From Adenophora triphylla var. japonica (taxonomy: Eukaryota; Streptophyta; Magnoliopsida; Asterales; Campanulaceae), in assembly GCA_022495995.1 (NCBI GenBank), contig JAFEMH010007001.1, forward strand, positions 1-64,000: a DNA stretch of 64,000 bases, written 5' to 3'. Under the pieces are notes generated by a model. It did no database searches and was not told the origin of the DNA. It saw only the letters and a program-made list of their open reading frames with translations. Positions 12,368 through 25,286 of the stretch are shown here, one piece after another; within the stretch, counting starts at the first letter, position 1, and each line of letters starts with the position of its first letter. The position numbers and the translations under genes were made by a program.

Positions 12368-13260
12368 GAGGCCTTCGGATGACTCAGAGGACTGGAATTC
12401 AAAGATTCCTGACTCAACTGACTTTGGACCCTACACTACTTATTGACTCGAAGATTTTTGACAAGGGTCGGACCGGGATCTCACTCCTTCCTGCTGTTGC
12501 CCTGGGAAGTAGCAGTCTTGTCAGCATTCTTTAGAAAGTTGGAGACTTCAAATTGATCAAAAACTTGTCGGAAATCATTGGTAGGCCTGTACCTCGGAAA
12601 GATGGTGAGAAGAGCTAGATTAGCTTGATGCAATCTCTCGGCAAGCTCGTCCGTGACAACTGGACTCATTGACTGAAGAGTCTGACTCATCTTATCAATG
12701 CACTGTTGATAACTCATTTTCTCTTTACTGATCTTGGACACTACGACCTTGTCAGTATAGCCAACGGGAGGGTTGGCCTGGATAATGCTGATGAAGTCTT
12801 CTTCAGAAGGGATCTTGATTCTTCCTTGACTGGCTACGTATTCTATGGGTTTCTGTATTCTGCTTCTAGATCTGCTAGCTTCTCATTGAACTTTATGATG
12901 GCAACGGTCGAATTCTCCCAAGGGTCGCGATCTCACGGGGATGTCGAGTGTTTGTGCTTTGAATGATGGGTTTCTGGTAGGCTCCTTGGCATAAGCGACG
13001 TAGTAGTCAAACTTGCCCGAAGGCTCTCCTAAAGTTCCGACGCTCTTGTCCCCGGCTTCATACCTTTCCTTTAATTTACTTTGCGTGGACTTCCTCTTCT
13101 TCTTTCTTGAAGGAGCGTCTTCATTAATCCATTCTTGATACTCGTATTCCAGCACAATCCTCACGATCGCATACATCATACCGAGATATGGGGCTTGGGT
13201 TGAGGGATGGCCTCTCCGACTACTTGGTCATTACCGTTGTTGACTACCACGTTGGCCATT
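12368..13260 (-). pseudogene. Degenerate ORF1/gag region of element B
   Basis: A minus-strand start near 13259 opens MANVVVNNGNDQVVGEA, is interrupted by a stop, then continues in other frames (13179-12883 with a lysine-rich SRKKKRKSTQSK stretch; 12741-12481 with SKISKEKMSYQQCIDKMSQ). No capsid signature, zinc knuckle or protease DTG was found. Function is not recognised; ORF1 or gag remnant is inferred from its place between leader and RT. Confidence 0.5.
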
Positions 13261-14982
13261 TTGACACTTGAAAAGCGAGACTCGAAGATTTTGACGGGTT
13301 ACTTGAGATCTTTGTCTTGAGACAAAGCTGCACATGCCGGTGCTCTCACTTACTTTTTTCTTGCTGCGGGAAAGGATAGGAGAGGTTTAGACTCAGGGTA
13401 GGTGTTTAGGCTGAAGGCTCAAGCAATATGCAGATTAAGAATCTTCCAATTTACTTAAAACAGTGTCTTTTATTAATTTCTATTTGGTTGGAAAAGGGGA
13501 TTTGCCCTTCTTTTTCGCAACTACTCTAGATCCTGGATCAGTGGGTACCCGTCACTACGTCTATAAGCCCCTCGTATTCCACCTGTATTTCGACCTCCCA
13601 GGGTGGACAGCCCCGGGCGAGGGTCCTATAGGGCACGCGGATCCCACCGACCGAGAGAGAAGAACGCTCCTAATGGTCTAGCGGGTCATAGGAACTTTAA
13701 ACGCACGAGCGATGCGAATTATAGTCAAGGAAATACCGGGAAAGTTTCGTCTTTCAGCCTTGATAGAATTTCGACAGAATTTCGCTTGCGCGATTGACGT
13801 TTTGACTTTTCGGTAATGTCCGAGAAGATAATAGGCATGGGTCGGGCGGAAAAAGCCGGATGACACAGTGTCACATTGAACTTCGTTGCATACGCCGTGG
13901 GTGAATCAAAATCGAAGTCAATGCCGTGCCAAGATCTTGCCAATTTTTCCTTGTCGGAATTTTGGCAGAGCTTCGCTTGAGTGAAAGATCTTTGGATTTT
14001 TTGGCAAAGACTCGGTCTCGACTCTTACGCATTCCATGCGGGTCAAGGTCGAAGTCAATGTCGGAGTTAAGATTCTACCGATTTTTTCCTTGTCGGAATT
14101 TCGGCAGAGTTTCGCTTGAGCGAAAGATCTTGACTTCCGTTATGGACTAAGGCTTGACCTTTACGGGGATATGCAACTGGGCTATATGATACGGACTAGA
14201 CCAAAAACAACCAAAAGTCACGGTTTTTTGAAACGTGTGACACGGACTGTGCATTGGTCGACACTGGCTGCCATGGGGAGTTTGGGGTGATTCCGTGCGC
14301 GCCCGGGAGCATCGTAAGGCTGTCCCGTGGATCGCAGAAAAACCACCCCGGGTTTAAAGGGACGTGCGTGCAAAGTGTACAGGATATATAAGGTGTGCGT
14401 AGTGTGCGATCTCCTAAAAATGTTTCTTTTTGAGTTAAAACAGAGATTTTCATAAATGTGTTTTAAAGGAATGATTTTTGGGACGGGGGAAAATGCAACA
14501 GATAAGCACGTAAATTTTCTGGAAGCCCTAGTCAGTCTTGGAATTGAATAGCCCCAAGCTGCCAAGGCTGCCAGATTAACCTCAATTTTTCCTGGTGGAA
14601 TTGCCACTGAGGCCGTCCGGTCAGAATTCAAGGAGGATTGAGCCGTTCGACTGCATGGATCAATTTTCCAGGTTCCACTCCTTTGCTATTTCAGGTTGTT
14701 TCCTGTTCAAAGTATGCACAAATCCCAAGATGCAAACGATGCAATGCAAGGCAAAGAAAGCAAGCAAGATAAATGGAATCCGCGATGGGAGTCTAACCCG
14801 CTCAAAGGGAAAAGCTTTCTTTTACTTTTTTTTTTTTGAAAAGTGATACCGGTACGTGGGATTGTTAAACCACCGTTTATCCCAAGCCCCGGGTTAGGGA
14901 GCGATACAGGAAGGTTAGTGGTTTCCACCTATATACCAGGTATCGTTTATTTTAAAAATGAAAGCTTTTCTCCTTTGGGATG
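13261..14982. other. 5' leader of element B with internal repeats
   Basis: No convincing coding sequence. A ~125-bp imperfect repeat with 'ttttccttgtcggaatttt', 'ggcagag..ttcgcttgag' and 'gaaagatctt' occurs at about 13735-14140. A GCCGTYCGG-type pair lies at 14612 and 14642. Confidence 0.55.
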
Positions 14983-15000
14983 TCCCCAACGGAGTCGCCA
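14983..15000 (-). other. Primer binding site of element B
   Basis: The minus strand reads TGGCGACTCCGTTGGGGA starting three bases inside the LTR edge. This is the kind of PBS reported for Ogre/Tat elements (tRNA-Arg type, from memory). It supports minus orientation and Tat affiliation. Confidence 0.75.
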
Positions 15001-15003
15001 AAC

Positions 15004-18000
15004 TGTGAATGTGTGCCCAAAATCTGGATTCACGCGAGTTTGAAGACATCCGGTTTAATTTGAAAAACGGAGTCGCCACGCCATTTTGATTTCCTCAAAA
15101 CTTTGAAAAAAAGGTTTTTATGGGTTCGGAGGTTAAGTTACCCCTTGGGAAGAACGGATCGTCGTTCACCCAAGGTGCCTGCCGTAGCAAGTCTCCCTAG
15201 ATTCCGTTTATCGTGCTTGCTTGCGTGCTTTCTTTGTGTGCATGTGTTTGAAAAGAGGGGAGGGAATGTCCCAAGTTGTCTTCCGGACGTACAAACCATT
15301 TATTGGTTGTCGCTCGAGATTTCTTGGATTTTATGTATTCGGGATTTTGATCCCGTCCTCATCTTGTACTTGTGATCATCGCTTTTTAACCTTGGGACTT
15401 GCGTGATCGAGAGAAAGACTCTCTTTTATAGTCCAAAATGAGGTTCTTTAGGAAGGAGTGACCTTAGCCCATCAATCCTACACCTTAAGACGATTGAGCT
15501 TATATGGATGCTTCATGCTCGTCTTAAGTGATAATCGGAGATATAGGTTCAAGGTCGTCCCTTTCTAAAGAGATTGTGGCACCTTTTAATGGAAGAAACG
15601 GTGTAAAGATAGGATCTTTACACCGGTCCGTTCCAAGGTTGCTAATGGGGACATGGGGGAATGCATGTAAAAATGACATTTTAGTGAAAAGATGACATTT
15701 TTGGATTGCAAAGGATGCTATGGATTGCAAATGATGCTTTTTGATGTAAAGAAGTGATCTTTATGCAAAGGATGCATTTTTATGATGAAATTGATACTTA
15801 ATATGCAAAAGATGCACTTTTATGTAAAGACATGGTTTTTATGCAAAGGATGCATTTTTATGTGGGAAAATAGTATTTAATATGCAAAGGATGCATAAAG
15901 ATTGTATTTTGAAAGCAAGGGATGCTAACTTTGATGATAAAGCAATGACTTTTAATGCAAAGGATGCATGAAAATGGATTTTATGTGCAAAGGATGCATT
16001 TTGAACATAAAGATTGCATTTTTATGAGCAAAGGATGCATAAAGATGATATTTTTATTGTAAAAAGGGGGTTTTTAGGTGCAAAGGATGCACCTTTGATT
16101 CAAAGATTACATTTTTAATAGCAAGTGATGCCTATTTCATGCAAAGGGGGATAGGGGGTATGATAAAGATATGATCTTTAATGATAACTACCAAGTCCCA
16201 AGCAAGATAATGACAATATATGAATGCAATGAGCAATTTAAATCACATAGAGCAAGTAAAATGCAAGGTTAAGGGAGTGAGAGGTTACCAATGGTGGTGG
16301 CCTCTTCTCCTTTGGGTTGAGCTGTGAGGACATCTCCTAACCCGAGACCTATAAACTCGTGTCCCAGCTGGAGGGTCCCCAAACCATCCCCTAAAATTTA
16401 AAACTTTTCCTTTAAATAATTTAAGAGTTAAATAAACTTTTGAAATCAAACTATAACCTGTTTTAATTTACAACATTACATAGAAAATATTTATAAAATG
16501 TTATACATATCTCTTTTCTCAATTTAATAATAACCACACTTATTCCCAACTCCCAAATAGTACGCATACCCTGACAACCCAAAGGACGGTCCAAACTCCT
16601 TTCCGGCCTCACCGGTTCGGTCTACCTGTCTCAGCTGAAGCGAAAAAAAATTAAAGGGAGACGGGGTGAGAAAGAATCTCAGTAAGTTATTATGCATGCA
16701 ACAATATGCCATATAAGATGCAACACGTAAGCAAGTTGTTCCACATCATATTTGGAATACTGTAAACACTTTACATTACCTGATCTTACCTTTTCCCGTC
16801 TGAACAATAAGTCGTACTACGTGGGTATGGGCATACATCCTCATGGGAACCCATCCTCTATATGTGTGAACGGCTTAGGCCTATTCACGCCTTACAAGAC
16901 CCATTTTTCAGGGAACCGTGTAAGGTATCAGTATCCTATGAACTGCTTAGGCATATCCATAGTAACTGAGCCCCAAACTGTGGCCACAGTGGGGTGGAAA
17001 CGGACACAGGTATAATGAAACCCGAGCACCTTATGTTACAACTTCTCATAAGTGGTCGTATTCCATTATACCCCCGAAATATCAGCTGATATTAAACATA
17101 ATCATAATCACATTCTCAAATCCACCCAATAGGATATCAATATATATAATACGGTACAATTACTCATGTTGAACAGTATAAAACATGGTACAATTACTCA
17201 TGTTGAACAGTATAAAATATGGTACAATTACTCATGTTGAACAGTATAAAACATGGTACAATTACTCATGTTGAACATCTCAATTAGTGTAACATATATA
17301 TATAAACACTAATGAGTCAATATAATCCACTTATGGCTTGTGTGCTCATAAACAATACAATGATGACGTACAACAAATATTTCACGCACCAATTTAACAT
17401 ATAACCCTCCCTAAGTAACCACGTAGGGTATAACCACATACAAGTAGCTTTACGTGTTCATAACATCACATTACACAACTCCCTTTCAAGTTCCATAAAC
17501 AGATACCAAGTTTCTATAAACTTTGGTTCTCAATTAACAATGGCTTTCAACCCGGTTCAACGCGATATTTAGACTACTTCCCCAATTTCATTTTAACTAC
17601 GTGAGACCTCATTATGTAGCTAAAGTGTTCTAATTCATCCTACGCTTAAGAGGGTTCAATCTTGTTCTAAGTGAATAGGTTTCTAAGATTTAAAAGTTAA
17701 TTCAGAATTTCTGATGCAGGGCACGACTCGTGCCCCTTGGCACGACTCGTGCCTTTTCTCCCCATGTTACTCAGAACGACTTGGACCATTGTTCACGACT
17801 CGTTGTCACGAGTGGCAAAATGGCACGACTCGTGCCCCTTGGCACGACTCATGCCAAGGCCAAAATCAGACATCAGATTCAGCACACCAGCAACAGTCCC
17901 AAACAAACGCCAATTTTCCAATTCACCAAGCTATGCCAACAAACCAAAACCAGTCCATATACCATTTTGTCCTCCAACTACCTTCAACCCATGCCATAGA

Positions 18001-19892
18001 ACATATACACCATGCCCAATCAAACTATTTCATTACCCTTTTTCCATGATTATTCAACCCAATTCCTAATGCCATGACTTCAAAGTATTTCATTTCATCC
18101 CAACCCTTTTTCTTTCTATTTCACTCTTCCCAAATGAATGTTCCAACCTCTCGCGAACTCATCTATAACCCATAATATCAAGTGATTCCATCAAAACCCA
18201 TTTTCTTTTCATTCTCCAAAGCCACGGAATTAATTCAAACTTTCCCTTATTTTCTTACTTATTACAAGCCACACAACAATATTCCCTTCAAACCATATAT
18301 CAACCACTATAATACCCTTCTCAATTATCAACCCATTTTCTTACTCATTTCCTACTCATTTTTTTTTTCTCATCATTCCAAAATCAATCAAATTGTTAAA
18401 TCTACCAATAATCAATTAAGTGCTAGTAATAACATTATATAACAAATATAATCCCAACCTCACCTTTTAGCCAACTTCCTTATAAGAACCCAAACATTAC
18501 CACCTACTTTCTCCACGCCCTATAACCATTTTACACCACCCTTCCAATGAAACCCAGCCATATTATCACCCTTACCCTACTTCTTCCAAAACCCAAATAA
18601 TCATGTAAAAATCACCCAAAATTCATTTATTTCTCATATTTTACAAAATCCTAACATACTCCTTCAACAATCCATATTTCTTTTATTTTATTATTACAAC
18701 CCAAATAAATTTCGAAATTTACCAAAAGTCAAATAATATGATCCCATAATACCAAATATCATTTAGAACACGTAATATCATCGTTTCTCGTAGTATGAAC
18801 AATTAATCGAAAGGAATCATAATAACTTACTTAAAAATGTGCCAGAATAAAATGACGATCTGATCGGCTCTAAATGTTCTCCTCGTCTCCCTGATCGCTC
18901 CGCCGCAGTCGGATCGTAAAACGGACTCACGGTTGATTTTCTAGAATTTTTGGAAAATATTTTGGGACGGAGGAAGTATTTCTTTCTTTTTCTTTCTCTC
19001 GGCCTCACCATTACTCTCTCTTTCTCTCTGGAAGCTTTTCGCATGGAGGAGGAGAAGAAGGGTATATATATAAACCAAATTTCCACTTTAGTCCTCCAAG
19101 ATTCAAGTTATATCAATTAACTATTTTAACTTTTACTTTTGACACCTAAGTCCCTCCATATTTTGTAAAGCCTTTTTAAATAATATTTTCAATATTATTA
19201 CTTTACTATAAAAAATTTTTTTATTCCCTTTAACCATTAAATAATTAAATTTAGTTTATTAACATCACTAAAATGTCAAATAAATCATTTAATGTTAAAA
19301 CTAACACATAAAAATCTCAATTATTATGAAATGCATAAAGTAAAATGCTACGCACCCCGACCCCACGAGCTCCACACGTGAATAAAATGGTGTCTAGGGT
19401 TAGGGTCGTGACATGAGATAGGTGGAAGGACCAACTTTGGGATCTTCAAGGAGGAGGGAGGTGGCTTCTTGGCTTTCTTCAACCTCTTGGATTTCCAGCA
19501 GTGTTTTGGAGAGCTTTTGAAGCTGAGTATGGAGTATGGTGTGTGTTTTTCGTCCTTTTAAAATGGGAAGATGAGGGCTCTATTTATAGGCAGTCTGAAA
19601 ATCGCCAATGAGGCCGTGCGGCTAGGAGTCTTCTCCTAATGCAGCCGTGCGGCATTATCCACAATGACTCAGCATGTTTCTAGAATCATGCAAGGTGGCA
19701 ATTCTAGAAGCTTTTTGTAATTAAGAAAAACGTGTTTCTTAATTACTAAGCCTTCCCTTCAGCCCTTAAGAGGTTTGGAACAGTTTCGTAATTGTTCCGG
19801 AACTCTAGGAAAGTCTGGGGAATTAACGGGAAATTTATCGGAATTGCCGGGGAAATTAACCGGAAGGCATGAGCCAGATTTGGGTACTTACA
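15004..19892 (-). repeat. Element B right LTR (5' LTR in element sense), split by A2
   Basis: It starts TGTGAATGTGTGCCC at 15004, breaks at 16322, resumes at 19419 and ends GGGTACTTACA at 19892. Without A2 it is about 1.79 kb, like the left LTR, with scattered substitutions and short indels. The promoter would be on the minus strand near a TATAAATA (plus 19579-19590). A GCCGTGCGGC pair lies just upstream of it (19613 and 19644). Confidence 0.88.
16323..19413 (-). mobile_element. A2: solo LTR of the A family inserted in the B right LTR
   Basis: Edges TGTGAGGAC and GTCGTGACA match A1. Flanks are TGAGC (16318-16322) and TGAGA (19414-19418), a 5-bp duplication with one change; the undisturbed left LTR of B reads tgaagctagg here. 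No internal region follows, so it is a solo LTR of 3.1 kb. Contents: four ~38-bp units with 'ggtacaattactcatgttga' at 17160-17280, GCACGACTCGTGC pairs at 17721/17740 and 17823/17842, and a TATA-like tract at 19058-19070 usable on the minus strand. Confidence 0.85.
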
Positions 19893-21687
19893 ACCCCTTA
19901 CAAGATCCATTTTTCAGGAAACCATGTAAGGTATCAGTATCCTATGAACTGCTTAGGCATATCCATAGTAACTGAGCCCCAAACTGTGGCCACAGTGGGG
20001 TTGAAACGGACACAGGTATAATGAAATCCGAGCACCTTATGTTACAACATCTCATAAGTGATCGTATTCCATTATACCCCTGAAATATCAGCTGATATTG
20101 ATCACAATCATATTCGCATTCAAGCACATAACAGTTACTTGAAGTCACGTCCACACCTTGGGATAACAGTATATAACATGGTACAACTACTCATGTTTAA
20201 CAATATATAACATGGCACAATTACTCATGTTTATCCACATATAACATGATACAACTACTCATGTTTATCAATATATAACATGGCACAATTACTCATGTTT
20301 ATCCACATATAACATGGTACAACTACTCATGTTTATCAATATATAACATGGCACAATTACTCATGTTTAACAATATATAACATGGCACAATTACTCATGT
20401 TTATCCCCCACATAGTGTAAAATATATATAAACACTATTGAGTCATAATAATTCATAACATGGTATGCATACACATGCCAAATCCAACTTAATGAAAAGG
20501 GCTCTAGAATTTCTAACAGCCATTAAAACACAATTTCATCAATTCTCACCCAATTCCTAATGCCATGACATCAAAGTATTCCCTTTCATCCCACTCATTT
20601 TCTTTTCATTTAAATCACCCAAATAAATATTTCAACCTTTAGCGAATTCATTTATAACCCATAATATCAAATTTTATATACGAGCTTCCTGTTTAGTTCC
20701 AAGGCTATTTTAATTGACTAATCATTACAAGAACCATGAATATCACCTAACCTTTACATTTCCGAGCCAAGTAAAACGATCCACCATTACCGTATTCAAT
20801 TCCAACCCAAACTTCCCTTGTTATTCTCTAAGTCGTAAAAAGTGACTAAAATTCCAACAATTATGTATATATCCTAATAACGCCATATATAAATACCATT
20901 TTATCATTTTCAAGCCGACCTTACCCTATTCAATCAATAATCCATTTTTCTTTTATTCCCATAATCTAAATAAATTTCGAAAATTACCAAAACCCAAATA
21001 TTTTGGTCCCATAATACCAAATATCATTTATAACACATAATATCATCATTTAACTTAATATGAACAACTATTTGAAAGGAATCATAATAACTTACCCAAA
21101 AATATGTCGGAATAAAAAGACGATCTGATTGGCTCTAAATGTTCCCCTCGTCTCCCTGATCGCGTTGCCGCAATCGGATCGCAAATCAAACTAACGGTTG
21201 ATTTTTGAGAATTTTTTGAAAGAAAATAAATCAAAAGAATTTTTGGGACGGAGGAAGGATTTTACTCCTTCTCTCCGAGCTCTCTCTCTCTCGTGCCCTG
21301 GAAGCTTAAGAAAGAATGGAGAAGGAGAAAGGAGGTGAGGATATATATATATAAAGTAAACTTTTCACTTAACCCTCCAAGATTCAAGTTATAATCATTA
21401 ACCCTTCTTAACTTTACAATTACACCTAGGCCCCTCAATTCTTTATAACCCTTTATTTAAATTTCAACAATTACAATATAAATTACAAAATTATTATTTA
21501 TTCCATTTAGACATTAAGTAATTAAATTTAATTTATTAGCATCACTAATATATCAAATCAATTATTAAAGGTTAAACTAACACATAAAAATCTCACTTAT
21601 TATGAAATGCAACCAATAAAATGCTACGGCCCCGCTTCACGTGCCCAACACGTGAATAAAATGGTGCCTAGGGTTAGGGTCATGACA

Positions 21688-22624
21688 TAAGGCCTTAAGG
21701 TAATTAATGAAATTTATTAATAAAAGATAGTAATCCTTTTGTTCTACTCGTCCATTCTTTAAAGTTTGATAACTTATAAGAACCGCCGAAGCGCGACTGG
21801 TGTCCAGATACTACAATTTACTAACAAATTATCACAAAATTCTGGGCAAAACTGACCTCAGAAAACACTCTACAGGTGGGCGACCGCCCATACTTAGTGG
21901 GCGACCGCCCAAACCCAATTTTCAATTGTTGATAAAAAGGTTGTTCAAGTGGGCGACCGCCCAGGCAAGATGGGCGACCGCCCAAGACCAAAATCAAACA
22001 ATGCCAAATCTTCTGTTTAAGTGGGCGACCGCCCAGGCAAGATGGGCGACCGCCCAAGACCAAAATCTGACGAAAAGTCACCAATTTTACACCCTTTTAT
22101 GAACAGTTTTGATCCAAATTTTCATACTTAATGCATTTTAAAATGCTAGCTATGTAAATGGGATTATTTTGCACTTCAATTAACATGATTCAAACAAGTA
22201 GATCTAGATTTACACACTCCAAACACATAATGTTGGCTATGTAAATGGGGTAATCTTGTATGAACCATTATGCCTCTTAGTCCCTAAATTTAATGATGAC
22301 TCAATTTTCAACCAAAGTAAGTAGATCCGCATACTTACAACACATTTAAAAAATGCGTGGCTATGCATATGAACAAACTCACAACGCATCCAAGGATGGT
22401 GGCTATGTTCAAAAAATGGGATAATCTTACATTAAGGATTGAAAACCTTTTGAGTAAAACCAAAATTCAGAAATAGAATGAAGTTATTAATATAATACTC
22501 TTAGACAAGATGAGTATTATAAACAAGAACAAAACCAAATGAAATCACACAAGGATTACAAATATGAAACAAATTAAAGCATAAGGCTTTATAAGAAATT
22601 CAAACTCAATCTAGTATATAAATA
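21688..22624 (-). other. Retroelement leader-like remnant with quasi-palindrome array
   Basis: AT-rich sequence right of A1. At 21878-22055 there are six copies of GGGCGACCGCCC arranged as three pairs, each 21 bp start to start (21878/21899, 21951/21972, 22023/22044). No supported gene. An iMet-type PBS on the minus strand follows at 22625, so this may be the leader of a degraded minus-strand LTR element. Confidence 0.5.
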
Positions 22625-22637
22625 GGCTCTGATACCA
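22625..22637 (-). other. PBS-like sequence of a degraded LTR element
   Basis: Plus strand ggctctgatacca; reverse complement TGGTATCAGAGCC, followed on the right by attattggaac, which resembles a decayed copia LTR edge (TGTTGGAAC). No matching second LTR was found. Confidence 0.5.
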
Positions 22638-22639
22638 AT

Positions 22640-24180
22640 TATTGGAACAAAATGATCCATCAAACCTTGAACCATCTCATAACTAGATTAAGAAGAGAAG
22701 AAAATGAAGACGGAAGCGTGTACCTGATGAATCCATTGTATGATCGTGATACTTGTTCTTGAGTAGAAGGAGGAAGTATGAAGATAGTCTTCAAAATAGG
22801 GAAGAGTAAATCTTCTAAATGATGAGTGCCTTTATTCTCTTTAATCTTCAAGTGCTTAGAAGATTTTGGAATGAATGAGAATGTAAAAACTAGTGGTTTC
22901 ATAGGCTGATGGAAAGGCCTTTATAAAGGAATCAAAAGGGCACTTCATTTAGAGACTACACCCTTTTATAAAGATGGTGGTATAAAGTTACCATTATGCC
23001 CATCATTTAATGGTACTTGCACCTAATGAAATTCTACATATTTTGTCTATACTTTAACATTATTAAATAATTAAAACATATGAAATTAAATAACACATAT
23101 TAATTAATTCATGTTCTAACATAAAACTCATCATGCATTAATAAAAACTAAAAGAACATTACTTAATAATTATAAGTTCACTTAATAAGTCATAAGGGAA
23201 GATGGATTTTGAGATTATTAAAAGTCTCATAATTTAATAATGTTTGGATTATCAAAAGCCTATCCATCACCACGAATCAAAATAATTTGAAAATAAAAAT
23301 ATGTAATAAATATATGTGATTCTAATAAGTCCCAAGAGAAGGGAAAATTGGTTTACAAAAACTTGAGATTATAACAAATCTCCTAATTTATTGTATTAAT
23401 GTAACTTAATTAAAATGAATTGAATACGTTAAGTGATATGATGAATTAACTTTATTTTGTTTATGCTATAAGTTGAATCACTAGGTGAAAAACTATTCGG
23501 ATTATCAAAAGTCGATGCTTTATGAATCAAATTAAATTAAGAATTAAAACATCAAATAAATATATGTGCATATAATAATTCCTTGAAGATGGAACATTTG
23601 ATAAGATAAATGAAAGATTATCGAAATTTTTCTAATTTTATTTATCAATGAAACTTAATTTAACTAAATTGAATATGATATGAAATCAAAGTTAGATTCA
23701 TCATGAATTAACTTTATTTTGCTATTAAAATGTATATGTTGTAACTTCTAACGAATAATTAAACTTAAGTTAAATAAGTTAAGATTATGTAAAAGATATT
23801 TTGATTTAATTAATAGAACTCAAATAACAAATAATGAAGATGCAAACATAATGCATTGAAACAACTAAAAGGATTTTATGTAATAAACATTAGTGGTAAC
23901 AAGTTATAAAAGAAGATGAAACTTGAGATTATCAAAAGTCTTATAACTAATTTCATTAATATAACTTAAGTATCAATTCAATTTTAAATGGTATAAAATC
24001 AAAATATAGACTTATCATAACTTTTATTATGAGTTAAATTATTTCTTTCATTAAGATTGTGTACTAAATATATCAAACTTTAGGGAAAAATAGTTTTAAC
24101 TAATAATTTTAACTTTTAAAAAGAAACTAAAATATTACAAAATAATTACTTCAATCGATCAAAAAATTATACTTAGATAT
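22640..24180. repeat. AT-rich divergent repeat region
   Basis: No gene. Loosely repeated blocks with 'gagattatcaaaagtct', 'atgaattaactttattttg' and 'gaagatg' occur near 23190, 23335, 23580 and 23905. This may be the LTR of the degraded element whose PBS is at 22625. Confidence 0.4.
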
Positions 24181-24181
24181 A

Positions 24182-24215
24182 AAACCCCGTGCGTAGCACG
24201 GGTTGACGCCTAGAT
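24182..24215 (+). mobile_element. Helitron-like 3' terminus candidate
   Basis: A perfect hairpin CCCGTGC-GTA-GCACGGG is followed 6 bp later by CTAG. Helitron 3' ends have a hairpin then CTRR. The next base is A rather than the usual T, so the call is weak. Confidence 0.35.
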
Positions 24216-25286
24216 ATGACATTGATTTTTTAGACGAATGAAGTAGTATATTTTCTAAAATATTCATTGGGACGAAGGAAGTAATGTTCATTTTTTAGAC
24301 GAAGTAGTATTCATTTCTTAAAATCAATGTTTATAATATTAGTATCTTCGTCTCAAAAAATGAACATTAATTTTTTAGACAAGTGAAGTAGTATTCTTTT
24401 CTAAAATGTTCATTAAAACGATGGAAGCAATGTTTATTTTATTTTGGACAAAGAAAGTAGTATTAATTTTTTGTTTAATCATTTTGACACGAAAGTAATA
24501 TTCATTTTTGAAATAAAGGAAATAATTTTTTTAAAGAAGTAGAATTTTTCTCAAAATATTTATTTGAGACGGAAAAAATAATACTCCCTCTTAATTTTCT
24601 TTATTAAGACATATTTTTTGTATCATTGTTTTGAAATTTAAAGTGAGATGGAAATGTATAATTTTCATATGGGGGTGAAATTTGTGCAAAAACTTGAAAA
24701 TGTTACATTTGAACTCGCTACTTAAAGTAGGGAGTTTAAATTTTAGTTTTTTTTTTTTTAAATATTCATAAATATTAAGATAAAATTTCAAATTTAAACT
24801 CGCTACACCCAATGGCAGTGATATGTTAGGGCGAGAGTGGGCTATGACCCATAGTCAATTTTCAATTTTTTTTATGAATAAATTAAAATTCAAGACAAAC
24901 AACACTAACCTCCTCCATTTCTATATAATTTTTAGGCTTTAATTATATTTCCTTCGTCCCATTTTAAAGTTTTTAATTTGACTTTCCATGCTTTTTAGAA
25001 AATTAAGGTAAAATGGGTCACAATTGTAGTGGGTTGATGACATTTTTCAAAATACTATTCGTTAAGTAAATGGGTGAAAAGTAGATTAGCGATTTTTTAT
25101 TATTATTATATGAATTTTCATGAGGATAAGATTGTCCAAAATACTATTCATACTTCGCCATTTATAGATAAAACAACTAAAAACCTTAAACTTAAACTAA
25201 GATGAAAAGAATCGAAAGTATATGAATATATACGGGGACAGAAGCGATAATATTTGTTTGTTGATTGATTCTTTACAAACATAAGA
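24216..25286. other. AT-rich stretch with decayed MITE-like sequence
   Basis: No gene. At 24225-24580 the words 'gacgaagtagtattcatttt' and variants recur. Bases about 24950-25219 have weak inverted ends (tttccttcgtcccatttt... / ...gaatcgaaagtata), like a decayed Stowaway. 'aactcgctac' words at 24712 and 24798 also occur at 38355-38395. Confidence 0.4.

Larger units (their letters stand above)
1702..19892 (-). mobile_element. Element B: Tat/Ogre-like Ty3/gypsy retrotransposon, minus strand
   Basis: Two LTRs of about 1.79 kb (1702-3490 and 15004-19892, the latter holding A2) flank an 11.5-kb internal region. Target duplications are ATGCC (1697-1701) and ACCCC (19893-19897). A2 keeps acgcc at the same site, so each copy has changed once. 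Orientation is minus: PBS at 14983-15000, pol reading leftward, 3' LTR on the left. Internal order in element sense: degenerate ORF1/gag, RT, integrase, then an antisense PMD-type ORF region and a 3' UTR with 49-bp tandem repeats. RNase H and most of gag/protease are missing, so it cannot move on its own. Confidence 0.88.
1138..21687 (-). mobile_element. LTR A1 (Tekay-like gypsy LTR), split by element B
   Basis: The LTR runs 1138-1701 and resumes at 19898-21687, giving about 2.35 kb once element B is removed. Edges are TGTGAGGAC on the left and GTCATGACA on the right, followed by TAAGG as the probable target duplication. It aligns along its length with A2 (16323-19413), which shows the uninterrupted order across the B insertion point. 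The long LTR, the edge sequence (TGTCATGACCC on the minus strand) and the iMet PBS suggest a chromovirus, probably Tekay/Del; this clade call is inferred without pol evidence. Bases 20166-20405 hold about seven ~35-bp tandem units with 'aattactcatgttta'. Confidence 0.75.

Noticed and set aside
21878..22055. Coding frames reading through the GGGCGACCGCCC copies on both strands
   Set aside because: Both frames arise from the repeat itself (WATAQ and GGRPS runs) and lack any wider signature.
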